64,000 nucleotides of DNA from Clostridiales bacterium (GCA_022511445.1 JAFLVE010000107.1:53690-117689); one strand, 5' to 3'. Shown: positions 37,105 to 47,171, numbered from the stretch's first letter. A program made the numbers and translations. The notes: generated by a model from the sequence alone, not told the origin.

Positions 37105-39633
37105 ATGGAACAGTATTCTGTAACGGGAATGAGCTGCGCCGCGTGCAGTGCGCGTGTGGAAAAGGCCGTTTCCAAAGTGGAAGGCGTTACCTCGTGCTCC
37201 GTGAGTCTTTTGACCAACTCGATGGGGGTAGAGGGCACGGCATCGCCCGAGCAAATCATTGCGGCGGTAAAAAACGCAGGGTACGGCGCCGAACTTAAAG
37301 GCGCTAAAAAAGAGAGTAAGTCGGCAATCGAGGACGACCTTAAGGATAGGGAAACGCCCAAGCTTTTGGTGCGCTTTATAGTCTCGCTTGTTTTCCTTAT
37401 ACCGCTTATGTATATTACGATGGGGCACATGATGTGGTCCTGGCCGCTACCGTCTTTTTTTGACGGAAACCACGTCGCCATGGGGATTGTACAGCTTGTC
37501 CTTTGCGTTATAATCATGGTTGTTAATCAGCGGTTTTTCGTAAACGGGTATAAGAGCTTGTGGAAGCGTTCGCCCAATATGGACGCGCTTGTGGCGCTTG
37601 GAGCGACCGCCGCATTTGTTTACAGCCTCGTAGCGCTGTTTTTGATGACCGACGCACAGGTAAAGGACGGCGCCATGGCGGCTATGCCGTACATGGACGA
37701 GTTTTATTTCGAGTCGGCGGCGACTATACTCACCCTTATTACGTTAGGCAAAATGCTCGAGGCGCGTTCAAAGGGAAAAACCACGGATGCGCTTAAAGGA
37801 CTTATGAAGCTTGCGCCAAAGACCGCGACGCTCGTGCGGGACGGCGCGGAAATGACCGTCCCTATCGAACAGGTTAAAATAGGCGATATCTACGTCGTGC
37901 GTCCGGGGGAAAATATTCCCGTCGACGGCGTGATTGTCGAGGGGGGTAGCGCGGTCGACGAGTCGACGCTGACAGGCGAAAGCATTCCCGTCGACAAGGC
38001 GGCAGGCGACGCCGTTTCGGCGGGTACGCTCAATCAATCGGGCTTTATCCGATGCGAGGCAACGCGCGTCGGCGAGGATACGACCCTGTCTCAAATCATT
38101 CAAATGGTAAGCGACGCGGCGGCGACGAAGGCGCCCATTGCAAAGGTTGCCGATAAGGTTTCGGGCGTGTTTGTTCCCGTCGTTATGGGAATCGCTCTCG
38201 TCACGTTTACCGTTTGGCTTTTCGTCGGTCGGTTTGCCGTGGGCTATGCCTTAGCGCGCGCAATCTCCGTCCTCGTCATAAGCTGTCCGTGCGCGCTCGG
38301 GCTCGCAACGCCCGTCGCCGTTATGGTAGGGAACGGAAAGGGCGCTAAGTGCGGCATTCTGTTTAAAACCGCTTCTTCGCTCGAAATGACGGGAAGAGCG
38401 CAGTACGTCGTACTCGACAAGACGGGAACTATTACTCAGGGAACGCCGCAGGTAACGGATATTGTCACCGAGGGAAAGACGACGGAAGCGGAACTGCTTC
38501 GGCTCGCCGCCGCACTCGAGTATAAAAGCGAACACCCGCTCGCAAAAGCTGTTATCAAAAGAGCGGAGGAAGAGAATATTCCCGCAGAAGAGGTAAGTGA
38601 TTTCGAGGTCCTTCCCGGAAACGGACTTCGCGCCGTGCTCGGCGGAAAGGCGTTGTGCGGCGGGAATTTGGCTTATATTTCGAAAGAGGCTTCCGTTTCG
38701 GAGGATATTAAGGAAAAATCCGTTCGGCTTGCCGAGGAGGGAAAGACCCCGCTGTTTTTTGCGTACGGCGGAAAGTCGATAGGAATCATCGCCGTCGCCG
38801 ACGTTATAAAAGCGGACAGCCCGCAAGCGGTTAGGGAACTGCATAATATGGGTATCCGCGTAATCATGCTGACAGGCGACAACGAGCGCACGGCAAAGGC
38901 AATCGCAAGCAAGGTCGGCGTGGACGAGGTTATTGCGGGCGTTCTTCCTGACGGCAAGGAAAGCGTCGTAAAAGAGCTTAAAGCTAAGGGCAAGGTAATA
39001 ATGGTCGGAGACGGAATTAACGACGCGCCCGCTCTTACAAGCGCGGACATAGGCATTGCAATCGGCGCGGGTACGGACGTTGCGATTGACGCGGCGGACG
39101 TAGTGCTTATGAAAAACGCGCTCACAGACGTGCCTGCGGCTATACGGTTAAGCCGCGCAACGCTGCGTAATATTTACGAAAATCTATTCTGGGCATTCAT
39201 ATACAACACGCTTTTAATTCCGTTTGCGGCGGGCGTATTTATTCCGCTCGCGGCGTTTACGCCGGGCTTTACTTGGCAGCTCGATCCGATGTTCGGCGCG
39301 GCGGCAATGAGTCTGTCGAGCTTCTGCGTCGTCATGAACGCACTGCGGCTCAACCTGTTCAACCCCCATAATGCAAAAAGAGACCGTAAGGTTAAAAATA
39401 AAATAAAAAAGGAGATAACGGAAATGCAAAAAACTCTTAAAATCGAAGGAATGATGTGCGCTCACTGCGAGGCGCATACCAAAAAGGCTTTAGAGTCCGT
39501 CGACGGAGTAAGTCTTGCCGAGGCGAGCAGCGCAAAAGGCACTGCGGTGGTAACGCTTACGAAGGACGTATCTAACGACGCTTTGATTAAAGCGGTTGAG
39601 GACGCGGGCTATACCGTAAAGGAAATAGCGTAA
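37105..39633 (+). CDS. copA: Copper-exporting P1B-type ATPase with in-frame C-terminal CopZ domain
   Basis: 842 residues. The N-terminal heavy-metal domain has MSCAACSAR (Cys11, Cys14). Eight membrane helices follow, with the transport motif CPC at 394-396, the actuator motif STLTGES, phosphorylated Asp438 in LDKTGTIT, the HP of SEHPLAKA and the hinge [14 protein letters not shown] and the context make it a Cu(I) exporter. After the last helix a basic linker (KVKNKIKKE) leads to a second heavy-metal domain (774-842; MMCAHC at 784-788). Most bacteria encode that domain as the separate chaperone CopZ. A ribosome site lies inside, before codon 774. It is under CsoR control. Confidence 0.95.
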   Translation: MEQYSVTGMSCAACSARVEKAVSKVEGVTSCSVSLLTNSMGVEGTASPEQIIAAVKNAGYGAELKGAKKESKSAIEDDLKDRETPKLLVRFIVSLVFLIPLMYITMGHMMWSWPLPSFFDGNHVAMGIVQLVLCVIIMVVNQRFFVNGYKSLWKRSPNMDALVALGATAAFVYSLVALFLMTDAQVKDGAMAAMPYMDEFYFESAATILTLITLGKMLEARSKGKTTDALKGLMKLAPKTATLVRDGAEMTVPIEQVKIGDIYVVRPGENIPVDGVIVEGGSAVDESTLTGESIPVDKAAGDAVSAGTLNQSGFIRCEATRVGEDTTLSQIIQMVSDAAATKAPIAKVADKVSGVFVPVVMGIALVTFTVWLFVGRFAVGYALARAISVLVISCPCALGLATPVAVMVGNGKGAKCGILFKTASSLEMTGRAQYVVLDKTGTITQGTPQVTDIVTEGKTTEAELLRLAAALEYKSEHPLAKAVIKRAEEENIPAEEVSDFEVLPGNGLRAVLGGKALCGGNLAYISKEASVSEDIKEKSVRLAEEGKTPLFFAYGGKSIGIIAVADVIKADSPQAVRELHNMGIRVIMLTGDNERTAKAIASKVGVDEVIAGVLPDGKESVVKELKAKGKVIMVGDGINDAPALTSADIGIAIGAGTDVAIDAADVVLMKNALTDVPAAIRLSRATLRNIYENLFWAFIYNTLLIPFAAGVFIPLAAFTPGFTWQLDPMFGAAAMSLSSFCVVMNALRLNLFNPHNAKRDRKVKNKIKKEITEMQKTLKIEGMMCAHCEAHTKKALESVDGVSLAEASSAKGTAVVTLTKDVSNDALIKAVEDAGYTVKEIA
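39424..39633 (+). CDS. copZ: Possible internal start making a separate CopZ copper chaperone
   Basis: Within copA, in the same frame, AAAAAAGGAG (ending 39414) lies 9 nt before ATG 39424. From there 69 residues form a full heavy-metal-associated domain ([15 protein letters not shown]), which is exactly the size of CopZ. The ribosome site is stronger than anything before copA itself. So the cell may make both a fused pump and free chaperone, or the two genes were once separate and the copA stop was lost. The internal start is inferred. Confidence 0.5.
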   Translation: MQKTLKIEGMMCAHCEAHTKKALESVDGVSLAEASSAKGTAVVTLTKDVSNDALIKAVEDAGYTVKEIA

Positions 39634-39638
39634 ATCAC

Positions 39639-39676
39639 AAAAAGCGGTCGGAACTTTTTTGTCCCGCCGCTTTTTT
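39639..39676 (+). terminator. Terminator after copA
   Basis: AAAAGCGG / CCGCTTTT stem extended by CGG / CCG, then TTTTTT. The rest of 39677-39888 contains only low-complexity AT-rich sequence and no supported gene. Confidence 0.85.
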
Positions 39677-39888
39677 GTTTTAAATGCGCTACTCCGTTTA
39701 CTCGACCGCCCAACACATCATCTCGATCGAAGCGGAGAAATCCATACGTTAGCCGCACTTGCGTTCTTATTTATTTTACATTTTTCATTATTCATTTTAT
39801 TTGGCGAGTCGCCGAAAGGGGTTCTGTTTTACATAATCTTTACTATATTAAAATACGATTAAAAACGTATTATAAATTACACAAAGTG

Positions 39889-39917
39889 TTGACAAATCGG
39901 CGTGGGTCGCGTAAACT
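39889..39917 (+). promoter_or_regulatory. Promoter of the 1200-residue membrane protein gene
   Basis: TTGACA (39889-39894), 17 bp, TAAACT (39912-39917). Confidence 0.65.
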
Positions 39918-40015
39918 GTTAGCGTAATAAATCGGGCAGTGCGCTCGGTTTTGCGTATTGTTTCAGCGCCTTTTGGGCGCGACTACCGATAACCGAAAGG
40001 AGAAATGCGGCGAGC

Positions 40016-43000
40016 ATGGCAAAAAAAATCGTTGTCGAAGAAGACGAGAACGGAGAGGTCCGTCCCAAAAAGAAACGCAGTAAGTGCTGTACGTGCTGTA
40101 TTGTTTTTCTTATCGTAATTTTAATTATACTCGGCGCGGCGTTCGGCGTCGGTTGGTATTTCGGCGACAAGTATACGCAGGAATATCTCGACATGCCGCT
40201 TTCCGACATTATGAGCATTGTCGGAGAGTTGTATTGGACGAATGACAAGGACGTCGTTACCAACCCGTACGGCAAGAGCGATCTCGACAAGTTCTACGGC
40301 GAGATTAAAACCAACATTCTTCTTAAAGAGGACGCGGACGTAGACTTCGACTCCGCGTTAAAGAACGCGATTAAAAGCTACTTGGCGGAGAGCAAGTCGG
40401 GTCAAAAAGCCGCGGTAAAAAACGCCGGAGATGGCGACGCCGAGGGCGGCGACGAATCGTCGTTTTTGAATATATTTATTGATATGGCGGCGGCGGCTTT
40501 CACGCGCGAAAATATAGACGTGGAAAAGCTTAACGCATATTCCGAGGAGAACGACAATTACATATTCAATCTTAACGACAAACAGCTTGCCGCGTTTGTC
40601 AATTCGGTGCTTCGGGTCATGCTCGATGAGACGGACAGTATAGAGGGGCTTGAAGAGATTAGCAAGGTTGTCAAGCTTTCGGACGCGGTTGCGCTCAAGC
40701 AGATTCGCTTCGGCACGATTACCAAAAAGGACGAGCTCGGTATAGACAAGATTACCGCCACCACCGCCGACGTTACGTTATGGCTGGGCTTACAGGACGC
40801 CGCGGGAGCGTACGTCGACAATCTCGTTAAAAACAGCGAAGCTTCCTGGGCGAGCGGGCTTGCGGTATTTATGACCGACCTTCTCCTTCCCAAAAACCTT
40901 TATATAACGCTGTCCTTCCCGCTGTACGGCGAGGCGGATACCCACGTCACGATTAACGACATGAGTACGGCTAAGCGCGACCTCACGTACAAGCTTATCA
41001 ATAACGTAATGAAGCTGTCGAGCGACGGCGACGAGGAGCCGCAGACTGTTCAGTCCATGCTGAACGGCGTTACCGACCAGATTAAGCCGTTTATCGAGTC
41101 GGCGGCGTCTAATATGGATATGAGCTCGGCGTCGAAGGGTACGATTAAGCTCGACCTTCTCGGCTCGCTTGCCGCAATGACGGGCGAGGACGAGGAGAGC
41201 GCGCTCACCAAGCCGGAGTTTATGTACATGCTCCAGGCGCTTCTCGGCTCCGACCCCGACGTCAGGCTCGAACAGCTTAAGCCGCATCTTTACGACGGCT
41301 GGTACACGGACGGAAGCAACGAGTTTTACAAACCCGACGCCGCGGAGGACCGCTTTACCAAAGTAAACTACTCCTCGGCGCTCGTTGAGGAAATGGAAAA
41401 TAAATACGCGCTCGACTTCCCCGTGGGCGAAAACGGCGAAAAGTCGTTCGACACCATACTGAGTCTCTTCGGCATTTCGCTCGGCGAGGGAGAAGGCGGC
41501 GGCAGCGGCGATATTTTAAGCTATCTCAATGCGGCTAAGTTCCACGCTCTGTTAAACGAGCCGAATATAGATTCGCTTAAGCTGACGATAACGGACAGAA
41601 TGCTCGGCGCGGTGCTTGCCTCGCAGATGGATAATTTGCTCGGCGATATCGACGTGAACTTCAAGCTGGACGCGTTCACGTTTGTGGAAAAGCCCGACGC
41701 TCCCGGTCACAAGTATGCGCTTATCGCGGTGGAGCTCGATATCGGCTCCATGCTCGACTCTATGGGCGACAATATGCTCGGCGCACTCGCGGCAAATATC
41801 ATGCCCGAGCGCATGGTGCTCTCCGTAATGGTCGACTACACGCGCGGAGTGGAGCGCAACGGCGCGGAATTCCTGTTTAACGATTACACCAATACGGGCA
41901 AGGTCATTTCCACGCTCGCGCGGCTTATCCCGTCCTTCGACGTGGAGAGTATGTCAGAGACTATAAGCGACACCGTTGCCGATATGCTCGACATGCTTTA
42001 CGATACGTTAAAGGTCGAGCCCCAAACATACAATGCGGCGGCTTCGCGTTCGGCGGGAATAGTGCTCGACGACATATTCACGGTAATAACCGAAATTGCG
42101 TTCAAGGAAGACGACGGCACGACGACGGTAACTCCCGTCGAGTTTAAGAATATTCTTTCGGGCATTTACAATCCCGGCGAGGTTGCGGAGCGCAACAACG
42201 TAACCGACGACTCTTCGTACAGCGGATTTATCAACAGTATAGTCACCAACTACTACCTTAATTCCAAAGAAGAGATAGAAAGCTTCAGCCAGCTCACGTC
42301 GTTTATGAGCAATCTCGGCTCCTCGTTCAGCGGCGACAAGCTGCTTGTAACGGGCAGCGACCCGAACAAGATTTACCTTGCCTACGACAATCGCCCCGCG
42401 TCCGCTCTCAAGCCCACAATGGACGGTGAGGGCATAGGCGCGCTTATGAAGGAAAAGATGCCCGACAACCTAACCGGCTTTTATATCCATAACGTGGAAA
42501 CAGGCGACGACAAGCTTTTGATTACCATAGCAATCGACATAGAGAATCTGCTCCCCGCAACGGTAAAGGATCTTCTCGACGGAGTTACGACTCTTTATGT
42601 TACGGCGGACGTTAATCTCGCAAGTGTGATTTCGTACGGCGACAAAAACGGCTATGACGTTAACATTAAGATAAACGATATGGACAGTTACACGCAGGCG
42701 GCGCTTATTAAGCTTGCCACGCGTTACGACTCCGGCTTCGATATTGACGGACAGGTTGACGAGTTCGGTCAGGTGCTGTACGAACAGCTCGGCTCGCTCG
42801 AGGACAGCGTAGGCAACGACCTTGTGTCGTTTACTGAGAACGGAATGGAGTTCCCCGGCTTCTACGACTTCCTCGCCAAAAAGATGAACCTTGCCGACGA
42901 GTACACCGCGGACGACCTTAAATCGGCGCTTCAGGGCATGTACGCCAAGAGCGATTTGTTCGACAACGACAACAACTACGGCGATTACTTCTACACTCGC

Positions 43001-43618
43001 AACAGCGGCAGTTTAACATTGGACCCGATGTTCTACGTTGACGGCGGAACTGCGACCGACATGGAGTTTAACGACTTCTTCGACATCATAGGCGACGGAC
43101 TGGCAGGCGGTCAAAAGGGTAGCAGCGGAATAAACGCCGCCCAGACGATTATACTTGCGAAGGGCGACGACCCGGATATAAAAACGGGCGACGGCGGCGG
43201 TAGTCCCGTTAAGCTCCGCGATTGGGTAAGCGACCACGTGAACGTCGACGGGTCGGTAGAAGAGCTTCTCCTCGTCACCTTCAAAATAACCGTCGCACAG
43301 TCGTTTAGCGGCAGCGACGGGTCCGACGGTTTCCTGCCCGAGCAGATTTTCGTTACCGCTGTGTTTAAGCTCGACAACGCTACGGGTCGGTTTGACGAAA
43401 AGACCGAGTTTATTTACAACGATTTGACCGAAGCTCATTACACTATGATTTCCCACCTCTGGGGCTTCGAGCCCGATGGCACCGTAAACATTAATACGGT
43501 TTGCAGTAAAGCGGTGGAAAATCTTAATAAGCTGTTCGACGGCGACGCAAGCATCACGTTCGGAAAGAACGATACCGACAAATCGGGTATAGGTAAAATC
43601 GTATACGATAAGCATTAA
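40016..43618 (+). CDS. Single-pass membrane protein of 1200 residues with fourfold internal repeats; unknown function
   Basis: The ATG follows AAAGGAG by 13 nt. The N-terminus is cytoplasmic and basic (RPKKKRSKCCTCC), then a helix at about 26-47; the remaining 1150 residues should lie outside. Four units of about 200-270 residues share a pattern. A helical part (for example DLKSALQGMYAKSD) is followed by a beta-rich part with strands like LLITIAIDIENLLP, LYVTADVNLA, then N-D-M/Y-T (INDM, FNDYTN, YNDLTE) and helices with an LAxRYD-like end. No enzyme motif is visible. The layout recalls bridge-like or AsmA-type envelope proteins only in outline. Alone in its operon and flanked by repeats. Confidence 0.8.
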   Translation: MAKKIVVEEDENGEVRPKKKRSKCCTCCIVFLIVILIILGAAFGVGWYFGDKYTQEYLDMPLSDIMSIVGELYWTNDKDVVTNPYGKSDLDKFYGEIKTNILLKEDADVDFDSALKNAIKSYLAESKSGQKAAVKNAGDGDAEGGDESSFLNIFIDMAAAAFTRENIDVEKLNAYSEENDNYIFNLNDKQLAAFVNSVLRVMLDETDSIEGLEEISKVVKLSDAVALKQIRFGTITKKDELGIDKITATTADVTLWLGLQDAAGAYVDNLVKNSEASWASGLAVFMTDLLLPKNLYITLSFPLYGEADTHVTINDMSTAKRDLTYKLINNVMKLSSDGDEEPQTVQSMLNGVTDQIKPFIESAASNMDMSSASKGTIKLDLLGSLAAMTGEDEESALTKPEFMYMLQALLGSDPDVRLEQLKPHLYDGWYTDGSNEFYKPDAAEDRFTKVNYSSALVEEMENKYALDFPVGENGEKSFDTILSLFGISLGEGEGGGSGDILSYLNAAKFHALLNEPNIDSLKLTITDRMLGAVLASQMDNLLGDIDVNFKLDAFTFVEKPDAPGHKYALIAVELDIGSMLDSMGDNMLGALAANIMPERMVLSVMVDYTRGVERNGAEFLFNDYTNTGKVISTLARLIPSFDVESMSETISDTVADMLDMLYDTLKVEPQTYNAAASRSAGIVLDDIFTVITEIAFKEDDGTTTVTPVEFKNILSGIYNPGEVAERNNVTDDSSYSGFINSIVTNYYLNSKEEIESFSQLTSFMSNLGSSFSGDKLLVTGSDPNKIYLAYDNRPASALKPTMDGEGIGALMKEKMPDNLTGFYIHNVETGDDKLLITIAIDIENLLPATVKDLLDGVTTLYVTADVNLASVISYGDKNGYDVNIKINDMDSYTQAALIKLATRYDSGFDIDGQVDEFGQVLYEQLGSLEDSVGNDLVSFTENGMEFPGFYDFLAKKMNLADEYTADDLKSALQGMYAKSDLFDNDNNYGDYFYTRNSGSLTLDPMFYVDGGTATDMEFNDFFDIIGDGLAGGQKGSSGINAAQTIILAKGDDPDIKTGDGGGSPVKLRDWVSDHVNVDGSVEELLLVTFKITVAQSFSGSDGSDGFLPEQIFVTAVFKLDNATGRFDEKTEFIYNDLTEAHYTMISHLWGFEPDGTVNINTVCSKAVENLNKLFDGDASITFGKNDTDKSGIGKIVYDKH

Positions 43619-43644
43619 AGAAAACACAAAAAGCGGCGTTTGTG

Positions 43645-43835
43645 GTGTTTGCGATAGGGAATGTCGCAAACACTACAGTTATATTTGCCTTACGGCAAGT
43701 GATATTACTTCGTAGTGATATTCGCCTTGCGGCGAGTGATATTTCGCTACCGCGAAGTTAAGGGCAAATATAATATCACTGCTTGCGAAGCAAGCAATAT
43801 CACTTTTAGCCGTTAGGCTAAAAATATCACTAAAA
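43645..43835 (+). repeat. Array of mini-hairpins spaced by GATATT, with a flip in the middle
   Basis: After a 10-bp hairpin GTGTTTGCGA / TCGCAAACAC (43645-43673) come six or seven tiny hairpins: TTGCC/GGCAA, CGCC/GGCG, TTCGC/GCGAA, GCTTGC/GCAAGC, TTTAGCC/GGCTAAA and similar. In the left half each is followed by GTGATATT. In the right half the spacers are the complement, AATATCAC. The outer arms ATATTTGCC (43681) and GGCAAATAT (43763) also pair. It is noncoding, of a type seen in other Clostridia. Confidence 0.7.
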
Positions 43836-43853
43836 ATGAGCTTGTTCAATCAA

Positions 43854-43942
43854 AGTATAGCAAAAGTATAGCCCACTATACTTCGTTCCCGAAGTGTAGT
43901 GGGCTTTTTCGTCCACGGGTATATTTCTATGAAATACACCCG
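43854..43942 (-). repeat. Dispersed ~90-bp repeat, copy B (inverted relative to copy A)
   Basis: Its minus strand matches 968-1062 in order and spacing: GGGTGTATTTCATAG, ACCCGTGGAC, then the hairpin CCCACTACACTTCG / CGAAGTATAGTGGG. On the plus strand the hairpin is followed by TTTTT and may end transcription from the large gene upstream. The remaining sequence to 44124 holds nothing recognisable. Confidence 0.75.
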
Positions 43943-44124
43943 CTCGTGCCGCTTTTTTAGTGAGTAAGTAATAGTGAAGAGTGAAAAAGCAGGGACCGCG
44001 GTGCGGTCCTTTTTTTAGGTTGACGTTATGAGGAAAGGGCGTTACTTATCCATAAAGACTAAACGATATACCGAATTATTATACAGAATGTACAAAAAAA
44101 TCTAAAAAAATTTGGACAACCCTA

Positions 44125-44153
44125 TTGACAAAGACCCTTTGCGTTGTTATAAT
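44125..44153 (+). promoter_or_regulatory. Promoter of the maltodextrin locus
   Basis: TTGACA (44125-44130), 17 bp, TATAAT (44148-44153): full consensus. It also disproves the longer reading frame starting at 44112. Confidence 0.85.
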
Positions 44154-44192
44154 TGTGATAAGCAATCAAAAATATTTTCTTGGAGGAAAAAA

Positions 44193-45476
44193 ATGAAGAA
44201 ATTGCTATCAGTTTTACTTGCCGGCGCAACGGCTGTTACCGCTTGCGCAGGCCTCGCGGCGTGTGACGATGCCGGTAACAGCAAAGAGCTTGTTATCTGG
44301 TGCCCTTCGGCGGCTATCGCTGTTTACACCAAGCTCGGCGAAGAGTTCGTTACCACCTACAAAGACGGCGCTTACAGCGACTACACCGTTAAGTGCATTG
44401 CTCACGAAGAGGGCAACGCGGAAACCGACCTCGGCGTAGACCTTACCCAGGGCGCCGACGTCTACTTTACCGAAGGCGGCCAGATCGATCGCCTTATCAC
44501 AAAGAAGTACATTCAGCCCCTTACCGGCGAGTACGCAAAATATGCGACCGCGGTAAAAGCGGACAACACCGAGGCTGCTCTTCCGACCATTACGAAGGGC
44601 GAGACCGTATACGCTTTCCCCGCAACCGCCGACAATACCTGGTTCTTCTGGTACGACAACACCTTCTTTGACGATGAAGACATCGTTTCCTTTGATAAGG
44701 TGTTCAAGAAGGCGCAGGAGGCAAACAAACACATCGCGTTTGCTTACGACAACGGCTGGTACAACACCGCATGGTTTATGACCGCAGGCTGCACCATGGA
44801 CTACGTTGACGACAACGGCACCAAAAAGTACAAAATCGACGTCGACAGCGAAAAGGGTCTCGCCGCGGCGGAGTCGCTGCTTTCCTACGTAAGCAAAGAG
44901 ACCGGTATGTTGGCCAACGGCGAGAACCCCGTTATTATCGGCTGCGACAACGCAACCATTCCCAACGGCGCAAAGGACGGCTCGGTTGTAGCGGGCTTCC
45001 AGGGCAGCTGGATAAGCAGCGGTCTTGTAGAAGCAGGAGTCTCGAATATCGTTCCTGCGGCAAAGGCGCCTAAGATTAAGATCGGCACCGAGGAAAAGGA
45101 ATTAGTCAACTTCTTTACCTACAAGTATGCAGGCGTCAACCCCGCACGTAAGAACGTAGACATCGCCATGGAGCTTGCCGCGTTCCTCACCAGCGAAGCA
45201 GGACAGGCCGCCCGCTTCGAGGCGACTTCTTCCAACCCGGCCAACAAGAAGGTTGCCGCTTCCGAGGCGGTTACGAGCTCGCCCATCGCTCAGGCAATAG
45301 CCGACAGAGCGGCGCACGGATATTCCCAGCTCGCTCAGACTGCAGACTTCTGGTCCTCGTTCGAGACCTTCGGAAAGAACATGCGCTTAGCGGAAAATCC
45401 GACGACGAAAGACGGCCTTGCGGAAGCCATCAGACTTCTTCAGGCCGGCGTACTCGGCGACGAAACTCCCGCGTAA
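44193..45476 (+). CDS. malE: Maltose/maltodextrin-binding lipoprotein (MalE-like)
   Basis: 427 residues; TTGGAGG precedes the ATG. The signal peptide ends at LAAC (Cys24). The mature protein is a family 1 extracellular binding protein: ELVIWCPSAA at the N-terminus, TQGADVYFTEGGQIDRLI in the first lobe, VYAFPATADNTWFFWYD at the hinge with aromatic residues for stacking sugars, and VVAGFQGSWISSG. The late segment AMELAAFLTSEAGQAARFE is typical. With the two permeases downstream it would import maltodextrins released by the amylase and pullulanase of the same locus. A strong terminator separates it from the permeases, so it can be made in excess. Confidence 0.92.
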   Translation: MKKLLSVLLAGATAVTACAGLAACDDAGNSKELVIWCPSAAIAVYTKLGEEFVTTYKDGAYSDYTVKCIAHEEGNAETDLGVDLTQGADVYFTEGGQIDRLITKKYIQPLTGEYAKYATAVKADNTEAALPTITKGETVYAFPATADNTWFFWYDNTFFDDEDIVSFDKVFKKAQEANKHIAFAYDNGWYNTAWFMTAGCTMDYVDDNGTKKYKIDVDSEKGLAAAESLLSYVSKETGMLANGENPVIIGCDNATIPNGAKDGSVVAGFQGSWISSGLVEAGVSNIVPAAKAPKIKIGTEEKELVNFFTYKYAGVNPARKNVDIAMELAAFLTSEAGQAARFEATSSNPANKKVAASEAVTSSPIAQAIADRAAHGYSQLAQTADFWSSFETFGKNMRLAENPTTKDGLAEAIRLLQAGVLGDETPA

Positions 45477-45507
45477 TCAATCATAATTTAACCGAAAAGC
45501 AAGAACA

Positions 45508-45549
45508 CTGCCGAGCCGAGGCTTCGGCTCGGCAGTTTCTGTTTTTTTG
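45508..45549 (+). terminator. Terminator between malE and malF
   Basis: Perfect 12-bp stem CTGCCGAGCCGA / TCGGCTCGGCAG with a 4-nt loop, then TTTCTGTTTTTTT. Leaky read-through would give less permease than binding protein. Confidence 0.9.
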
Positions 45550-45564
45550 TTTAAACGTTTTTGC
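45550..45564 (+). promoter_or_regulatory. Possible LacI/MalR-type operator before malF
   Basis: The palindrome AAACGTTT (45553-45560) resembles the centre of the CAAACGTTTG operators of maltose regulators. It is short, adjoins a T tract and could be chance. Confidence 0.3.
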
Positions 45565-45620
45565 TCAAGCTTATCAGCCGCAGTTAGGCGGCAAACCCGA
45601 TAATATAATGGGAGAGTAAT

Positions 45621-47171
45621 ATGGCTAACGAAACCAATACAATTCCCACTTGGAAGCTATATAACAGACCGTGGTATCTTAAGCTGCTCCTCGCTATTTG
45701 GGGATACATTAAAAATGTAGGCTTAATGCTTTGGTCGGTTATAAAGGCGATACCGTTTAAGCTTTGGGGGTTAATCAAAGCGATAGGACGCCTCTTCTAC
45801 GGATTGGGATACAGGTTTATTAAAGGGGATTGGCGCACCAAAATCTCGTATGTTATATTCGGATTCGGGTGCTTTTCGCGCAGTCCCAAACAGTTTTTAA
45901 AAGGTCTGTTATGGCTTGCCGTAGAAGTTGCGTTCGTATTATATATGGTCTTCTTCGGCTGGCAGTATCTGTGGAAAATGGGATCGCTCGGCGACGTGCC
46001 TGTTGAGTATATAAAGGGCGAGCCTGTAGGCGACGACTCGTTGCAGATACTTATTTACTCGGTCTTTTCCATACTTTTAATAATCTTCTTTGCGTACATG
46101 TACGTTAAGAACACGAAGGTCGCTTACGATACGCAAAAGCATGTAGAGGAGGGTAAGCCGTTAAGCACGCCCAAGCAGCAGCTTAACTATGCGCTTAACG
46201 ACGGCTACCACGTAACCGTGCTCGTTCTACCTATACTCGGCGTTCTCCTTATTACGATAATGCCGCTTATAATAAACATACTCGTTGCGTTTACCAACTA
46301 CGGGCGCGTGGACGGCGTTACGCATTATGCGCCCGGAAATCTGATAGATTGGACAGGCTTCCAAGCGTTTGAAAAGGTGTTCGGCTCGCAGTACGGCGAG
46401 GCTATTTGGAACGTACTTGCCTGGACGCTTATTTGGGCGGTGTTTGCTACGTTTACCAACTTCTTCTTCGGCATGTTCCTTGCTATGATGATTAACAAGA
46501 AGTCGATTAAGATGAAGGTTTTCTGGCGCACCTGCTTCGTTCTCGTAATAGCGATACCCGACTTCGTAACGCTCCTTATGATGAGCAAGTTCTTCTCGTA
46601 CAGCGACAACCCGTCGCTTTCCGGTCCGTTTAACCTTATTATAAGGGAATGGTTCGGCGTGGATAAGTTTAACTACGACTGGTTCGGAACCACGGTAGGT
46701 AACGAGATAACCGCTAAGGTAATGGTTATCGTAGTCAACCTGTGGCGCGGCATGCCGTTTACGATGCTTGCCACCTACGGAATACTTATGAATATTCCCG
46801 AGGACCTTTACGAGTCGAGTAGGATAGACGGCGCCGGTCCGGTAAGACGGTTTGTGTCCATTACATTCCCGTACATAATGTTCGTTATGGGTCCTCAGCT
46901 TATTACGACCTTTACCGGAAACATAAACAACTTTAACGTCATATTCTTCTTGACGGGCGGCGGACCTAACCATTTGTATCAGAGCGGTAAGACGGTAGGC
47001 GCAACCAACCTACTTATTACCTGGCTGTACTCGCTGACGATAAGCAAGCAGGATCCCGAATACAACTACGGATCGGTTATCGGCATCTTTACCTTCCTTA
47101 TCAGCGCCTTCTTTGCTCTCATCGTGTTTAACAGCTCCAAATCCGTCAAACAGGAGGATACTTTCCAATGA
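45621..47171 (+). CDS. malF: Maltodextrin ABC transporter permease (MalF-like)
   Basis: 516 residues; GGGAGAG precedes the ATG. Longer than most Bacillota MalF proteins because of an N-terminal part of about 170 residues with amphipathic stretches (repeated IKAI) and two membrane helices. The permease core has six helices (about 195-505), and the EAA loop that docks the ATPase is EDLYESSRIDGAGPVRRFVSITFP. The MalF-type segment NFNVIFFLTGGGP is present. It overlaps the second permease gene by 4 bp. The locus encodes no ATPase; in Bacillota a shared MsmX-type protein normally serves such importers. Confidence 0.94.
   Translation: MANETNTIPTWKLYNRPWYLKLLLAIWGYIKNVGLMLWSVIKAIPFKLWGLIKAIGRLFYGLGYRFIKGDWRTKISYVIFGFGCFSRSPKQFLKGLLWLAVEVAFVLYMVFFGWQYLWKMGSLGDVPVEYIKGEPVGDDSLQILIYSVFSILLIIFFAYMYVKNTKVAYDTQKHVEEGKPLSTPKQQLNYALNDGYHVTVLVLPILGVLLITIMPLIINILVAFTNYGRVDGVTHYAPGNLIDWTGFQAFEKVFGSQYGEAIWNVLAWTLIWAVFATFTNFFFGMFLAMMINKKSIKMKVFWRTCFVLVIAIPDFVTLLMMSKFFSYSDNPSLSGPFNLIIREWFGVDKFNYDWFGTTVGNEITAKVMVIVVNLWRGMPFTMLATYGILMNIPEDLYESSRIDGAGPVRRFVSITFPYIMFVMGPQLITTFTGNINNFNVIFFLTGGGPNHLYQSGKTVGATNLLITWLYSLTISKQDPEYNYGSVIGIFTFLISAFFALIVFNSSKSVKQEDTFQ

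Noticed and set aside
39659..39862. 67-residue hydrophobic open frame after copA
   Set aside because: Starts inside the terminator, has no ribosome site and consists of low-complexity AT-rich DNA.
43681..43835. CRISPR array
   Set aside because: The constant spacers are only 8 bp, the variable parts are palindromic hairpins, and no cas genes are near.
44112..44192. 27 extra N-terminal codons for MalE
   Set aside because: They precede and include the promoter, and would bury the signal peptide.
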